NCBI GenBank assembly: GCA_947650285.1
Contig: CANTFL010001429.1
Span: forward strand, 496,001 to 560,000
Direction of reading: 5' to 3'
DNA: 64,000 nt
DNA from: Hyaloperonospora brassicae
Lineage: Eukaryota; Oomycota; Peronosporomycetes; Peronosporales; Peronosporaceae
Below are positions 19,111-29,230 of this stretch, piece after piece (the first letter of the stretch is position 1; each line of letters begins with the position of its first letter). Below the pieces are notes generated by a model. The model saw only the letters and a list, made by a program, of their open reading frames with translations. It made no database searches and was not told the origin of the DNA. The position numbers and the translations under genes were made by a program.

Positions 19111-20448
19111 GCAATTATATTGGAATACCATAAACAAGAAGTACGTGATGGTCGCTGGAATAGATGCTTGCCAGAACAAATAACTGATCAAGCACAATTT
19201 GCCGAAGGAGGATATGTACATCCATGCCGATCTTCCCAGTGCTGGTAATTGCATTGTGTGCATCCATACGATCGCCAGGGTCCATTACTCACAACTTTCT
19301 CTTATTGTTGCGGCTGCGTTAGTCGCACAGTCAGCTCGTATGTATGACGTAGCAACGCATCAAGTATCCAGGCGGTGATTGCAGTATACTGCATCCACGC
19401 CGAACGAGATGTCAAGTACATTATCAGCGGGCGAGCAACTTGTGGCCGATAGATTCATGGTTTGGGACTAGAAAAATTATGTGCAGATGTCTCCCTGAAA
19501 TGGAGAATGGGGACTCTCTTTTGTACAGGCGCCAGAATGTCACTAAACGCGCCCGTATCGGAATGATACACGAGTTTTCAGGGTGAACGACTTTGATGAG
19601 GAATTGTCGGTGACACTCAAATTTGACGCCGTAATACCAGGTCTTTAGCATTATAAGGACGTAACTACTAAAGAGAAAAATAGGGATGCGACGAACGATG
19701 ATTTGTCTGAACCATGCTAGCGTCAGCGTCTTGCGGTTGCAGCTCAGAACATGAGATGATTGGTAAAGGAGAAAAGGCTTCTACAATAAGTTCAGCGTGA
19801 CAGCCTGAAACGACTGACGACAAGAGAGCGCAATGACATGGAAAAGATAAAGCGCCTTGTCTCAAAAATGGCGACGATAAGCTGTCTCATAAGGTAAACA
19901 ATCGCACGCTAAAAGAAACGGACTCGACAAGGACATCACGTGAGTGTCTATCTCAAAGCGAAGGTTCCGCGGTAAGTAGGGCAAAGTGAATCAATGGAGA
20001 CAAAGTACAGTGGCCAAGACGATGACGATCGAGTACGCTTGTTGGAGGTGGACACGTCGTCAAGAAGAGAGATCATACGTTCGAACTGCATGTCAATTAG
20101 GGCGAATCCGTCGATCAATCAAGAAGTGGATGACGATTATTGTTTTGCCATTGCGACCAATGCTACGACAAAGGCGAATTAAAGGAAGAGATCTACTATT
20201 CGCGACGCGAGAAATATTGAAAAAGTTACGGACGAGTAAATAAATGCGATTTAACGAATAGCGCTTCTTAATGCGTTCAAGGGTGAATGTACCGGATGGC
20301 ATTGTGGAGTTTGCCAGGTCCACGTATGCTCCGTACAACTGCTGTGTACATTAAATCACAAGATAATCACGCATTGGAGTCAGAAGACTGTAGGGAGCTA
20401 AGAAGGCGGTATGTCGTATTTTCGCACCATGTCAAAAGGAAGTGAGGG
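19111..20448. other. No recognisable gene
   Basis: Only short frames. An 62-codon frame at 19994-20182 has an ordinary acidic/polar composition and could be a gene fragment, but nothing identifies it. Confidence 0.4.
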
Positions 20449-20979
20449 TGTAACGAATTTACACGTCGACGGGTAGTCGACAATAGGTGTGGTGCACACA
20501 AGGTATGGTATCCCCTTTAACGTGATATTAGAACACAAGTACCAATTGTTAAAGACTGATATATGTTAACCATGGAATACAAGATCTTTAAAAGGTTTAT
20601 TTAGGACATTAGCGAGTAGGCTAATTACTTTGTTCTAAGGTGTTCTTTTAGATTAAAAGAAGAAATTTTATTTAGTCCCATTTTGATTCGATAGACACGT
20701 GTCTCTTTGAGCCGTCTTGTGATCGTTAAGAAGATAGCAACGACTTGTTAAGGTAGCTACTCCTTGTTAACTCTGTGCGTTTAATTCTTTGAATCATTTG
20801 GTCCCCCTGGAACAGGAACCGTAAGCTCTCTGAGCTTGTTGACTCTTTGAGTTGGGTTCTCTAAACCAAACCTTAGCTCTATGAGCTGTTGACTCGTTGA
20901 GTTGTTTCTCTATACCTTGAGTTGCTCATTGAGCGTTAGGGTCTTCCTCTGACTTAAGGAGCTGTGTAGCTCCACTACA
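20449..20979 (+). repeat. 5' LTR of E4
   Basis: 531 bp, TGTAACG to CTACA. Matches 27635-28109 at both ends and in several internal blocks (GTGTGGTGCACACAA, AAGATCTTTAAA region, GAGCTGTGTA). The two LTRs differ in length by 56 bp, so the insertion is old. Confidence 0.8.
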
Positions 20980-20981
20980 CT

Positions 20982-20990
20982 TGGTACCAC
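20982..20990 (+). other. Primer-binding site of E4
   Basis: TGGTACCAC two bases after the 5' LTR, the same placement as in E1 and E2. Confidence 0.6.
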
Positions 20991-21032
20991 TAGTAGTCAA
21001 TCTACGCCCGAGCCGGTAACGAATGATCCTCT

Positions 21033-22094
21033 GTGACGATGGAGCAATCCACACCCCTCTCTGAGGTCCAAAAGCTCGCGCTTCATAAGCTGACCGCGGC
21101 CGTAGACCCAGAATATGTTGTGTTTCTAGCTGCACAAGGTCCCGATGTGCTCAATGCACGTGTCGATACCTTCATGCAGTATGAAAAGGCCCTGTTAGGG
21201 CGGATTCAAAACCAAGTAGCATTAGCTATGACAACACTTCATGGCAATGCCACCAGAAGAGGCTAAGCCTCGTCCCCTTCGGGTGAACGTTTAACATTAC
21301 CCCGGGAAGGAGGGAGAAAATCTAACCCTCTAGATCCGTGAGATTGAGATGGACATGAACTCTGGCCTTACCTCACTGGAGTACCAGCGGGTTTCGCTGG
21401 ATATCTCCAAGCTCGATGAAAGAGCTATAGAGTGGGCTCTGACGTGTGGCACGTCGGTTGACTTGGCGTTTCCCACATGGGATTCGCTCAAGTTAGATTT
21501 TTTGCGAGTTTTCTCGCCGCCTAACCAGGCTTATCGCGTGTTCTCACGCTTCTTGTCAACCCGTCAGGGTAAGAATGAGTGAACGGACTATGTCCAAGAG
21601 TTGAGAACTCTGATGGCTGCTATGCAGTCTGACCCTCTCCCTGAGATAGTCTATATGACTGTCTTCATGGAAGGTCTTCGTAATAGCGTTGCCAGGACCG
21701 AGGTGTTTCGGGTCCATCCCCCTACTTTTGAGGAAGCCGTTAGCATCGCTCAAAATTCTGGGCACAACTTCAAGTCGGCCAGACTCGATTGGAATGAGTG
21801 CAACCCAAGCTTTGCGAGGGCCATCCTGCGAGCACCTCGGCTTACTGTAAGCCAGAACCGATGGATCTTAGCCATGCTAAAGATGAAGGTGAAGCGGAGC
21901 TTCATGTTGCAGGGCAACGACAGGAAGTGAGACGCTGTTATACTTGCGGAAGCACTAAACACTTGCGTCCCACTTGTTCTTTACGTAAGCATCGACTGAC
22001 TCCTATGGGCGAAACCATAGCCACAACCAGAAGCCTGGTATGGCACGGGGAAACGTCGACACCCAGTAGGTGCGGGGCTCCCGACTGGAGTTGA
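21033..22094 (+). pseudogene. Gag of E4
   Basis: Pieces in order: 21033-21266 (MTMEQSTPLSEVQKLALHKL), 21349-21582 (capsid-like, with WALTCGTSVDLAFPTWDSLK), 21601-21930, and a knuckle CYTCGSTKHLRPTC in 21798-22094. Breaks lie between each piece. Confidence 0.72.
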
Positions 22095-22125
22095 ACTGAG
22101 GTCTGTCACTTCTCTACGAGGTAGA

Positions 22126-23457
22126 GTGAAACAGGGATTAGCCCCACAGAGCTCTGTTCCAGCAAGCACAGAGGGTGGATACAAGCCTGGCTTGTTAGTC
22201 GCCGAGGCGAAAGCTAAAGGCTTTGAGAAGCAATGGTCGATATTAATCGATTCTGGGGCGTCATGCAACTATGCTAGACGCCGTTCCCTTGAGGGGAGTC
22301 AGCAATACGCTGAGGCGCTCAAAGCGCACGATGGTGATTCCATCACTGTTCGGTTAGCGACGGGTAGTCGCGTTACTGTGCCTAAAGTTCCGTTGAATTT
22401 GGGCGTGAGGTTTTTGGACTTTGATAGCACAGAACGCTGTCTCGTCCTTGACTTGGATTCGAGATACGATCTCATCCTAGGCATGGCATGGCTTGAACGC
22501 CATGAACCATGGATCGATTGGAGGTCTAAGACCTTAGGCGCAACGCGCAATGTTCCTAGTGGAGTTTTGGAGAGTCATGAACCCACCTTTTCTAGGCAAC
22601 AAAAGCGCTATTGGCGCGAGCCATTGACGGAAAATGTCAATGTGCTGGACATTGGTATGTCAGAGTTAATTAACTCCATTGTCAATGACATTAATATTGA
22701 GCGGAGCTATTTCACCGTATGTGAAGGCAGTTATACTCCGTTGAGTGATACTCGTTGTGATACAGAGTCACTGCATGATGCAGGCATGGTTGGCCAAGGG
22801 CCGAGACATCAAGACTGTAATTCCTCTGATGTGAGTGGGGTGGCACGTGAAATTCGACCGAGTGAGGGCGGCCGAGGTGGCACCTCACTGAATGTCGGTA
22901 ATGACATTGATGGCGAGAAGCCAGAGTATTCAGGGCTAGGACCGGATGCTGTACGTAAAGTGGTACGTGTAAATTCACTGGGTGAAGTGTTTGAGTTACG
23001 CAACACTTCGCCAGATGTCGTTCAAGACATGAGCTCTCGTCTAGAGCGTGCTAAGACAAATAGCAAACACGGGGACCCGAATTTCCCGACCTCTAGGAGG
23101 CGTACGGTTTCTTTGAGGAAACGATTCCAGCGTAGGGTGACAACTGTGAAGCGCCCAACGTCTAAGAAGTCACGAAGTGATAATAGTAATAATACACTAC
23201 ATACACTTGTCAATGGGTTGACTGGCCAGATCGATGGCAATATTAGTCTTGAGACTCTTCCATCTTTGGATACTCTCTTTGAACTAGACGAATTGTCTGA
23301 CGGCGAATTTAGCCAAGCCTTACAAGCAGGAGAATTATCCGAGTTAGTGTTCATTCGACCGTATATTGAGTTGAAATCATCCTCGTTATTGAACGAGTCT
23401 GTCCTTGAAGACACGAAGGCGGCATTGGATGCCCGTAGTGGATCGTCGATTCTTTAG
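22126..23457 (+). CDS. Aspartic protease and long linker of E4
   Basis: 443 codons, the longest intact frame in E4. Retropepsin motif ILIDSGASCNYARRRSL at about residue 40, VRLATGSRVTV, then LDLDSRYDLILGMAWL, so the catalytic Asp is intact. About 270 mainly polar residues follow, with no recognised domain. Start chosen as the first Met in frame; as in other gypsy elements the protein is probably a piece of Gag-Pol rather than a separate product. Confidence 0.78.
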   Translation: MKQGLAPQSSVPASTEGGYKPGLLVAEAKAKGFEKQWSILIDSGASCNYARRRSLEGSQQYAEALKAHDGDSITVRLATGSRVTVPKVPLNLGVRFLDFDSTERCLVLDLDSRYDLILGMAWLERHEPWIDWRSKTLGATRNVPSGVLESHEPTFSRQQKRYWREPLTENVNVLDIGMSELINSIVNDINIERSYFTVCEGSYTPLSDTRCDTESLHDAGMVGQGPRHQDCNSSDVSGVAREIRPSEGGRGGTSLNVGNDIDGEKPEYSGLGPDAVRKVVRVNSLGEVFELRNTSPDVVQDMSSRLERAKTNSKHGDPNFPTSRRRTVSLRKRFQRRVTTVKRPTSKKSRSDNSNNTLHTLVNGLTGQIDGNISLETLPSLDTLFELDELSDGEFSQALQAGELSELVFIRPYIELKSSSLLNESVLEDTKAALDARSGSSIL

Positions 23458-23499
23458 GATCCTCTTGATCCTTTCTATCCTTTGGTAAAGGAATTTTAG

Positions 23500-24460
23500 G
23501 AGGTGGTGTGTCACAACCCACCGTCCGTTTTGCCTCCCGATAGAGGTGTACGTCATGAAATTCACTTAGTTCCTGGAAATAAATACTGCGTAACACGGCA
23601 GTGCCTTTACCAAAGGAACAGTGTAAGTCATTGAAGAATTCTTTGGCGAAAATCACGCGGCGGGCATGGTACGTGAGATCAAAATATCCCCATTCCATAC
23701 CGACCTTCTGTGTCAAAAAGACCGATGGGAAGTGGCGCATTGTTCATCTTTACAATAAGCTTAATGCAGACACTATCACGGCTCAGACACCAATTTCGAG
23801 TAAGAATATTCTTCAGAACAATATGATGGGATGTACAATGTACAGTGCGCGTGAAACTTAGTCGATGGTTGAACCAGCTGCTCATGCGAGAACGCGATAT
23901 TCCGCTTACAGAGGTCAGCACTCCGAGCGGTATTCTCTGGGAGTGGCCTCTAATGCTGCAAGGGTTATCAAATGCCCCGGCTATATTCAATCGTCTTGTG
24001 ACACAATTGTATAGGCCTCACAGAGGTTATGCACAGACGTACTTTGATGACATCTTTGTCCATAGTCGTGCTACGAACGGTCGGTCAGATGTGGACAATC
24101 ACATTGACCATTTACGAGCAGTGCTCGGAGTGCATGCGCACAAACTATTTGTACGCCAACGCGTTTCAGTGCATCTTTGGTGCACAAGAGATTCCATTTT
24201 TTGGGTGAATTATTGGGAAGCGTGGCCTTAGAGCGGATCCGGCTAAGGTAAAAGCCATCGTTGATTGGCCGGTTCCAAAGAACCAAAAGGACTTACGTAA
24301 GTAGCTTGGCCTTGCCAATTACTTGCACAAGTACAATGCGAATTACGAAGATATGTCTCGGTCATTATCCAATCTCCTTTAAAAGGATGTGGAATGAGGC
24401 TGGACTAGCACCGAGCATGATGATTTTCAAGCAGGAAAGGAGAGTCTCCTTCATGCACCA
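23500..24460 (+). pseudogene. Reverse transcriptase region of E4, frameshifted
   Basis: FCVKKTDGKWRIVHLYNKL and LNADTITAQTPIS in 23601-23861, then MRERDIPLTEVSTPSGILWEW, LQGLSNAPAIFNR and YFDDIFVHSR in 23845-24231. The MPQG-type Gln is present here, unlike E1/E2. Several frameshifts follow before RNase H. Confidence 0.8.
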
Positions 24461-24469
24461 ATCTTCGCT

Positions 24470-25700
24470 TTGCCCGATCCTAAACGGCCTTTCAGTGTCG
24501 TCTGTGACGCATCTGACTTTGCCATAGGCAGCGCCCTGTTACAGACATATTCGGATGGACGGGAACGCGTCATTGCGTTTGGGTCCCGGCAGCTGAAGGC
24601 TGCAGAAAAGAACTATCTTGTGTATGACAAAGAGCTACTTGTAATGAAGTATTCTCTCGTCAAATTCTGAGTTCGTCTTCTTGGCTCTAAGCCGTTTGTG
24701 ATCTATACAGATCATGCGTCACTACGCACTGCGGCCCAGTCTCCTCACCTCTCTCAGAGAATGGCTCGTTGACTTTCCTTCTTTCCGAGTACAACTTCGA
24801 GGTGAAGCATAAGCCGGGCAAGCAGAATGCTTTGGCTGATGCGTTGTCACACAGGCCTGACTATGAGCTTGCTCATGTTACGACTCCGTCGTCGTCGGTC
24901 ACTGACCTAATCCATACGGCATATTCCAAGGATGAACATTGTGTAGCTTTGCTACGTGCTCTAGGGAGAGAGCGGTTTAAGGAATCAGACATAGAATTGT
25001 CGGCACGGTTACGTGCGAGGTTACATCGATATTCCATCGATCAAGGCCTGTTGTGCTATAGCACGGATGTGGAGGATATTCCTCGCATCGTTGTCCCTCA
25101 TGATGAGGAGTTGAAGTATCGGATCCTCTATGAGGCACATGATACTGCGTTGAGCGGTCATATCGGTCTTGAGAAGACCTACGGCTCAGTTAGCCAATGC
25201 TATTGGTGGCTAAAACTATACAAATGGGTGAGCACATATGTGCGTACGTGTGAAACGTGTCAACGGGTGAAACCCTCACCTCACGCGGCGGCGCCGCTAT
25301 TTAGTATACCTGTACCCACTGAGTGTTGGGAGTCCATTGGCATGGACTTCATGTTCAGTTTGCCGAAAGATGCACAAGGCACTACGGGTATTGTGATCTT
25401 TGTTAACCGTTTGAGCAAGATGTCTCATTTAGCGGCGGTGCCAGATACTATTGATGGTTAAGGTACAGCTACGCTGTTTATCGATCGAGTGATTCGACAA
25501 CACCGTTTGCATGTGGCAATTCTCTGATAGAGATCCTCGCTTCACTGGGAAGTTTTGGAAGTCTATCTTCAAGGTGCTCGGCACACGTTTGGACATGTCC
25601 ACGGCGAATCATCCTCAGAACGATGGATAAACCGAGCGAGTCAATCACGTTATCGGTAATATATAACGCAGCGTTCGCGCTAATACACTAAAACGTTGGG
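24470..25700 (+). pseudogene. RNase H and integrase zinc/core of E4
   Basis: VCDASDFAIGSALLQ, YDKELLVMKYSL and a stop at 24668, then YTDHASLRTA and HKPGKQNALADALSHRPDYE. Integrase zinc motif HDTALSGHIGLEKTY and CETCQRVKPSP, core SIGMDFMFSLPKDAQG, stop at 25459. From 25462 to 25700 the core decays in mixed frames. Confidence 0.8.
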
Positions 25701-25705
25701 GTTCG

Positions 25706-26230
25706 ATGCTCCCTATCGTTGAGTTTGCGTTCAAAAACGCTGTTCACGCCTCCACCGGCTATACCCCAATCTATGTGAATGGTCTCACACACCCTCGCGT
25801 TCCGTTAACTCTACCACTACCTGTTTTAGGGCTTGGTGGGGGAGGAGTTGCCGATCGGCTTGCTGATATCAGCCCTGCTACTGTTCAAAAACAGGTAAGC
25901 GATTTTCTCGCAACGCGATTGAATGTCGTACGACATGTGCGTGACACACTGGCTAGTACCAAGACAATAAGAAGTATAAAGATGATGCTGAAGGCAGAGG
26001 TGTTTAAACTTTATGAAGTAGGATACCAACTTCTACTCAATGCCAAAGAATTACCTACAAATGTAGTGTCTGCCGTCTTCAAGACAAAATTGCGTCCGCG
26101 CTATATCGGTCAATTTACGGTCGTTTTTAAGAAGGGAATTTCGTATACGCTCAACCGTTCGCGCAAACTGCGCACGCGCCCAGTGTTCTACGTTGGCTTG
26201 CGTAACCCGTATCGAACCCGTCCCATGTGA
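25706..26230 (+). CDS. Integrase C-terminal part of E4
   Basis: 174 codons: MLPIVEFAFKNAVHASTGYTP, PIYVNGLTHPRVP, then a GPY/F-like region (LRPRYIGQFTVVFKKGISYTL) and RTRPVFYVGLRNPY. It lacks the acidic insert found at this position in E1, E2 and E3. Confidence 0.72.
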   Translation: MLPIVEFAFKNAVHASTGYTPIYVNGLTHPRVPLTLPLPVLGLGGGGVADRLADISPATVQKQVSDFLATRLNVVRHVRDTLASTKTIRSIKMMLKAEVFKLYEVGYQLLLNAKELPTNVVSAVFKTKLRPRYIGQFTVVFKKGISYTLNRSRKLRTRPVFYVGLRNPYRTRPM

Positions 26231-26239
26231 ACTCATGCG

Positions 26240-27567
26240 CGCTTGCGCCGGGTAGTAGGGCCTTGCCGTCGACTGCTGCATCCGTATCAGGAGGTCAAGC
26301 TGAGCCCCCATCCGGGCTAAAACCAACTCCAATGCCTGGACACGGTCTTGGCCCAAATCCAACACCTCAACACGGGCTCGCATCGCTTTAAACGCAATCT
26401 GGGTAATACTTAATGTCTCTAGGAGACCATTCAGCTCGAAAGCACCTTCTCAAGCTCCTCCTTCGGTATACCGACCACCACCGACACTGCTCGATAAGCA
26501 AGGGAACCACCAATTCCATGTGGAGCGACTCATGAAACGACGTCTTCTTCAGGGTCAATACCAGTAACTGATGAAGTGGCTAGGGTACCCAGAGTCGGAG
26601 AACTCGTGGAATTATTAGATACCCCTTCGGCAGGATTTCCTATATGCCGTAAATTTTTTGAACATCGTGGCCAGGGTCGCCCTACGATCGAGAACGGTTC
26701 TCACCAATATTAATGTGAGGTAGCGGGTTGCTTTGCACCTAAGGGTCGGAACCCGTGGCTACCGGCGTAGCTGGAGCATAACGCGTTCCTTTACGCAACT
26801 GGCCTCTGGACTTGAGGTTGACGTAATCGAACCGGAGCTTTCGTTCCAGACGAACGTCAGCCACATCGGCGCTGGCCCGCAGCTCGGGCACACTTCTAAT
26901 ATGACGCTTGCGGTGCACCCAACGGATGAACAAATTGTCTTCCTTCACGGGCAGTTCTCCAGCGAACAACAAGGTGGGCACGCCCTGTATCGGTCAGACT
27001 GAAACACTACGAGATAAGCTCTCTAGATGCGCAAAATACTGACCTTGCGTGGTCAAAAAAGGTTCGAGATACCTCTCATGTAGAACCTTGCGAAACGCAA
27101 TGTCTTCTGGCGACGTAGCCTCTAATGCAGTTTCCCATGTTGCGAGGCTACGTACTTCCGGTTGACGGAGACGTTGCTCCACATCCGGTGTTGAGAACAC
27201 GTAACCACTCTGGTTTTGAATAATGTCTGGGTATGCGCAATACGCCGAGCCTTATCCGCTCGCTGAAGGATTAGATCCTGTTGCTCGTCGAGCGCGTTCG
27301 TGATGATGTTCTCATCCGCATCTTTTGTATGATTCTGCGCCACTGGCGCGGTGGTTTCATCACGTTCAACGTAGCATTCGGTGCTCTTAGAGGTCGAGCC
27401 TCAGATACAGCGGAGTGGGAGGATATGTCCTCATCCCCAGGGGCACTAATATCGCTACCATAGTCTACACCCTCATAAAAGTCGAGGTATGAGAATAGAG
27501 TCCGAGACTCGTTATGTGGCGATGCCATGGTGTTTTGTGAATGAAAATCGTGAGGTAAAGCGCACAC
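26240..27567 (-). pseudogene. Antisense coding segment of E4
   Basis: Opposite to gag-pol, between integrase and the 3' LTR. In order on the minus strand: an acidic start (27567-27271, with DFYEGVDYGSDISAPGDED), helical pieces (27343-27122, 27200-26994), a Cys-rich part where one frame reads CPPCCSLENC (about 26990-26945), a basic stretch (26981-26739), and a coiled-coil-like end (LDLGQDRVQALELVLARMG, about 26380-26300). Frameshifts separate the pieces. The order acidic, Cys-rich, coiled coil parallels the E1/E2 antisense gene although the sequences do not align by eye. Confidence 0.5.
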
Positions 27568-27634
27568 ACACCGACCTCTTTAAAGAAAGAATCCGAATGA
27601 CAATATGTGGTAACTTCAGTCTGGTGGGAGAGGA

Positions 27635-28109
27635 TGTAACGGGGTTATACGTCGGCTGATAGTCGAAAATAGGTGTGGTGCACACAAGAGATGGGGTCCC
27701 CTGTAAAGTAATATTAGAACACAGTAAGTGTACCAATTGTTGAAGACTGATGTCTGTCAACCATTGATTGCGAGATCTTTAAAGAGATTTCATTCAGGAC
27801 AGATTATTAACGTTGTTCTAAGGTGTTCTTTCAGGTTAAAAGAAGAAATATAGTAAAGCCCCCTTTCGATCAATAAGAGACACGTTCCGTACAGATCGTC
27901 TCGATCGTAAGGACTAAGCAATATCTTTGAAGGTAGCTTGTACTTGAGCACTCTGTGCTGTGATTCTTTTAAATCGTCTGATCCCCTATGGAACAGAAAT
28001 TGTAAGCTCTTGAGCTTGTGTGAATCTCAGAAGAAGGTTCTCTAACCTAAGTTGCTCGTAAGAGCGTTAATTCTTTCTCTGACTTTAGGAGCTGTGTATC
28101 TCCGCTACA
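27635..28109 (+). repeat. 3' LTR of E4
   Basis: 475 bp, preceded by the purine tract GGTGGGAGAGGA. Partner of 20449-20979. Confidence 0.8.
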
Positions 28110-28149
28110 CTTTTCCTCCATATCCCTTAAAGATCTGTATGATCCCAAG

Positions 28150-28480
28150 CCTCCAGTACTGAAGAAGGACGTCATAGACTCTACTAGCAATGAGGTTCTT
28201 TTTATATGGGAATCGCTCCGAATGGTCCGTGCATGACATACAGACGCCGCGTGGCTGATGAACCCAAGTGAGGCCGAACAGGTGACATACTAAAGCACTC
28301 GACCCATCGAGCCCTACTAGCCTCCATGGCCGAAGGAAGGTGTCCCAAAGCGGACTGGTTTCTTGACACGTCCGAAAAATGTGAAAGGTGCTGTGATGAA
28401 TTACATCGTAGTTTATAAAAAAGGCCTTCGGGCATCAATTGACCACTTCTCACTGTGCATAAAGCCGTAGCACAATGCGA
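28150..28480 (-). pseudogene. Possible LINE reverse transcriptase C-terminal fragment
   Basis: One minus-strand frame reads HHSTFHIFRTCQETSPLWDT followed by a Trp-rich stretch. The spacing H-x3-H..C..W resembles the zinc-binding end (zf-RVT) of non-LTR retrotransposon proteins. Short and broken by stops; could be chance. Confidence 0.28.
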
Positions 28481-28756
28481 TGAATTAAATGAGCTTCCCC
28501 GACAGTCGGTCTAGTAGCTTATGTATTCTTCAGATGGGTATAGCAAGAGCCGCTGCCGCTTCTGTGTCATCTAACTTCCAAGCCGCCGTCCGTCCAGTCA
28601 CATCAGCACGTCCGTGTCGGGTACAGGTTGCCAGTATGGCTCTTAAAATCAATTACGCGCTTTGTCAAATGAGACTTTTCTACCGTAGTGTCTCTATCTG
28701 GTCCGTCGCTATTTGAAGAAAAGGACTTCCTCGTAGAGCAAGTTTTCGTAGGTGGG

Positions 28757-29230
28757 TCAGCGGATCCCTACGGTATTGCATCGGGATCCGCGCCCCGGAC
28801 GATAAAACAATACATCCAGCCATAATTGAAAAGGAATCTTGGGGATTAAACGAAGAAAGTAGTCTGGTTTTGACGTATAAACATTTCGGTTGGCGTAATC
28901 GCATAGTTCGAAAAAAGAAATACGCTGGTATAACAGTATTGGATAATTGGACACCAAACGAGTAGTCAAGAGTCGTAAATTCGCATTTAGGATCAAGAAA
29001 TGAGGTGTCCATGTGATAACGCCGGGCGTATGAAGTGTCAGCTCAATAATGCCGCAAATCAAAGCCAGCTCGACCATCGGCAAATGTATGAGTGTATGAT
29101 GTACGCTGTGGTCATAACGGATCGTCAAAAGTAATATAGTGGTGTAAGGAAGCCAGTATATGATGAACATGTTTTGAGTTGATATTTCGGATGTGGCCGG
29201 GACCTGAGTGTACGCCGTTAGAGTCTGCAA
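28757..29230 (-). pseudogene. Decayed gypsy integrase fragment
   Basis: 157-codon frame containing LPMVELALICGIIELTLHTP, which aligns by eye with MPMVEFAIYNSVHASTTHTP of E2. The DNA around 29000-29090 also resembles E2 11735-11830. The rest of the frame is hydrophobic and unrecognised. Confidence 0.35.

Larger units (their letters stand above)
20449..28109 (+). mobile_element. Ty3/gypsy LTR retrotransposon E4, a different family, defective
   Basis: LTRs 20449-20979 and 27635-28109, plus-strand order gag, protease, RT, RNase H, integrase, and a minus-strand extra segment before the 3' LTR. Protein similarity to E1/E2 is clear in RNase H and integrase but weak elsewhere. No 5-bp duplication is visible (GAGGG versus CTTTT), so the ends may come from recombination or later deletion. 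Multiple stops and frameshifts in gag, RT and integrase. Confidence 0.85.

Noticed and set aside
20434..20448. Purine-rich run before the 5' LTR of E4, possible second polypurine tract from a tandem element
   Set aside because: Too short and no gypsy coding sequence lies upstream.
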